Source: an uncultured Campylobacteraceae bacterium (lineage in GTDB: Bacteria > Campylobacterota > Campylobacteria > Campylobacterales > Arcobacteraceae). From it: DNA of 5,298 nt. The notes below the pieces were generated by a model. The model did no database searches and had not been told where the DNA came from. It worked only from the letters and a program-made list of their open reading frames with translations. Position 1 is the stretch's first letter. Each line of letters opens with the position of its first letter. The DNA lies in contig CAJXPH010000199.1 of NCBI GenBank assembly GCA_913057765.1, forward strand, positions 1-5,298. Direction: 5' to 3'. A program made the position numbers and the translations under genes. Shown one piece after another: positions 5,240 to 5,298 of the stretch.

Positions 5240-5253
5240 CAACTATTATAAAT

Positions 5254-5298
5254 CTGTCTCTTATACACATCTGACGCTGCCGACGAAGAGGATAGTGT
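5254..5298. other. Illumina Nextera adapter contamination (not genomic)
   Basis: The last 45 bases are synthetic. Positions 5254-5272 (CTGTCTCTTATACACATCT) are exactly the Tn5 mosaic end, 5273-5286 (GACGCTGCCGACGA) are the rest of the Nextera i5-side adapter, 5287-5294 (AGAGGATA) occupy the index slot and 5295-5298 (GTGT) begin the P5 segment. The reverse complement of the index, TATCCTCT, is the Illumina i5 index 503. Real genomic sequence ends at 5253, so this is the end of the assembled contig and adapter read-through was not trimmed. It should not be annotated as a mobile element. Confidence 0.98.

Noticed and set aside
5140..5253. Short coding sequence or small RNA in the terminal spacer
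   Set aside because: No ATG with a ribosome site opens a frame of useful length in either direction, and apart from the TATAAT and dyad nothing structured is seen.
5254..5272. Tn5/IS50 transposon end
   Set aside because: The mosaic end is the engineered hybrid and is followed directly by the Nextera adapter, an index and P5 bases, so it is library contamination rather than an insertion.

Overview
The window is a piece of an AT-rich (roughly 30% G+C by eye) bacterial chromosome. Protein style and gene order fit a Campylobacterota member, most like Arcobacter and relatives. From memory of genomes, not from a search run here, rplY-pth-(YjgP/YjgQ permease) is a C. jejuni gene order, folD-lepB is adjacent in Campylobacter, and folD-lepB-...-rpiB occurs in Helicobacter. 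Everything up to position 5253 looks like ordinary chromosomal housekeeping sequence. The last 45 bases (5254-5298) are not biological: they are an Illumina Nextera transposase adapter with its i5 index, left at the contig end.

Layout. On the minus strand, reading right to left: a small exported c-type cytochrome (1577-1206, TTG start) with its own promoter; then rplY (L25/Ctc, 1140-604) with its own TATAAT promoter; then pth (597-46); then the first 15 codons of a further gene that starts directly after the pth stop and looks like the N-terminus of an LptF/LptG (YjgP/YjgQ) permease. On the plus strand is a tightly packed five-gene run: folD (1651-2511), lepB (2511-3296), rpiB (3298-3747), an unnamed 41-residue membrane miniprotein (3761-3886) and a 408-residue HD-domain protein (3886-5112). 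Junctions are 1-nt overlaps (TAATG) or gaps of 1 and 13 nt, so the five genes are very probably co-transcribed and partly translationally coupled. A 9-bp perfect hairpin follows the last stop codon. The two gene sets diverge from a 73-bp spacer whose -10 region is a near-symmetric element usable on both strands.

Functions. The minus set covers translation (a 5S rRNA-binding protein and a peptidyl-tRNA recycler), an envelope permease fragment and one electron-transfer protein. The plus set covers folate one-carbon metabolism, signal-peptide cleavage, the pentose phosphate pathway and, by inference, nucleotide salvage or hydrolysis. No mobile element, CRISPR array, tRNA or rRNA is seen.

The most interesting biology is the HD-domain protein. 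Its C-terminal half carries a complete YfbR-like 5'-nucleotidase motif set. Its N-terminal half looks like a second copy of the same fold that has lost most metal and catalytic residues, giving a tandem pseudo-enzyme/enzyme architecture. The unnamed miniprotein that overlaps its start codon is a second point of interest.
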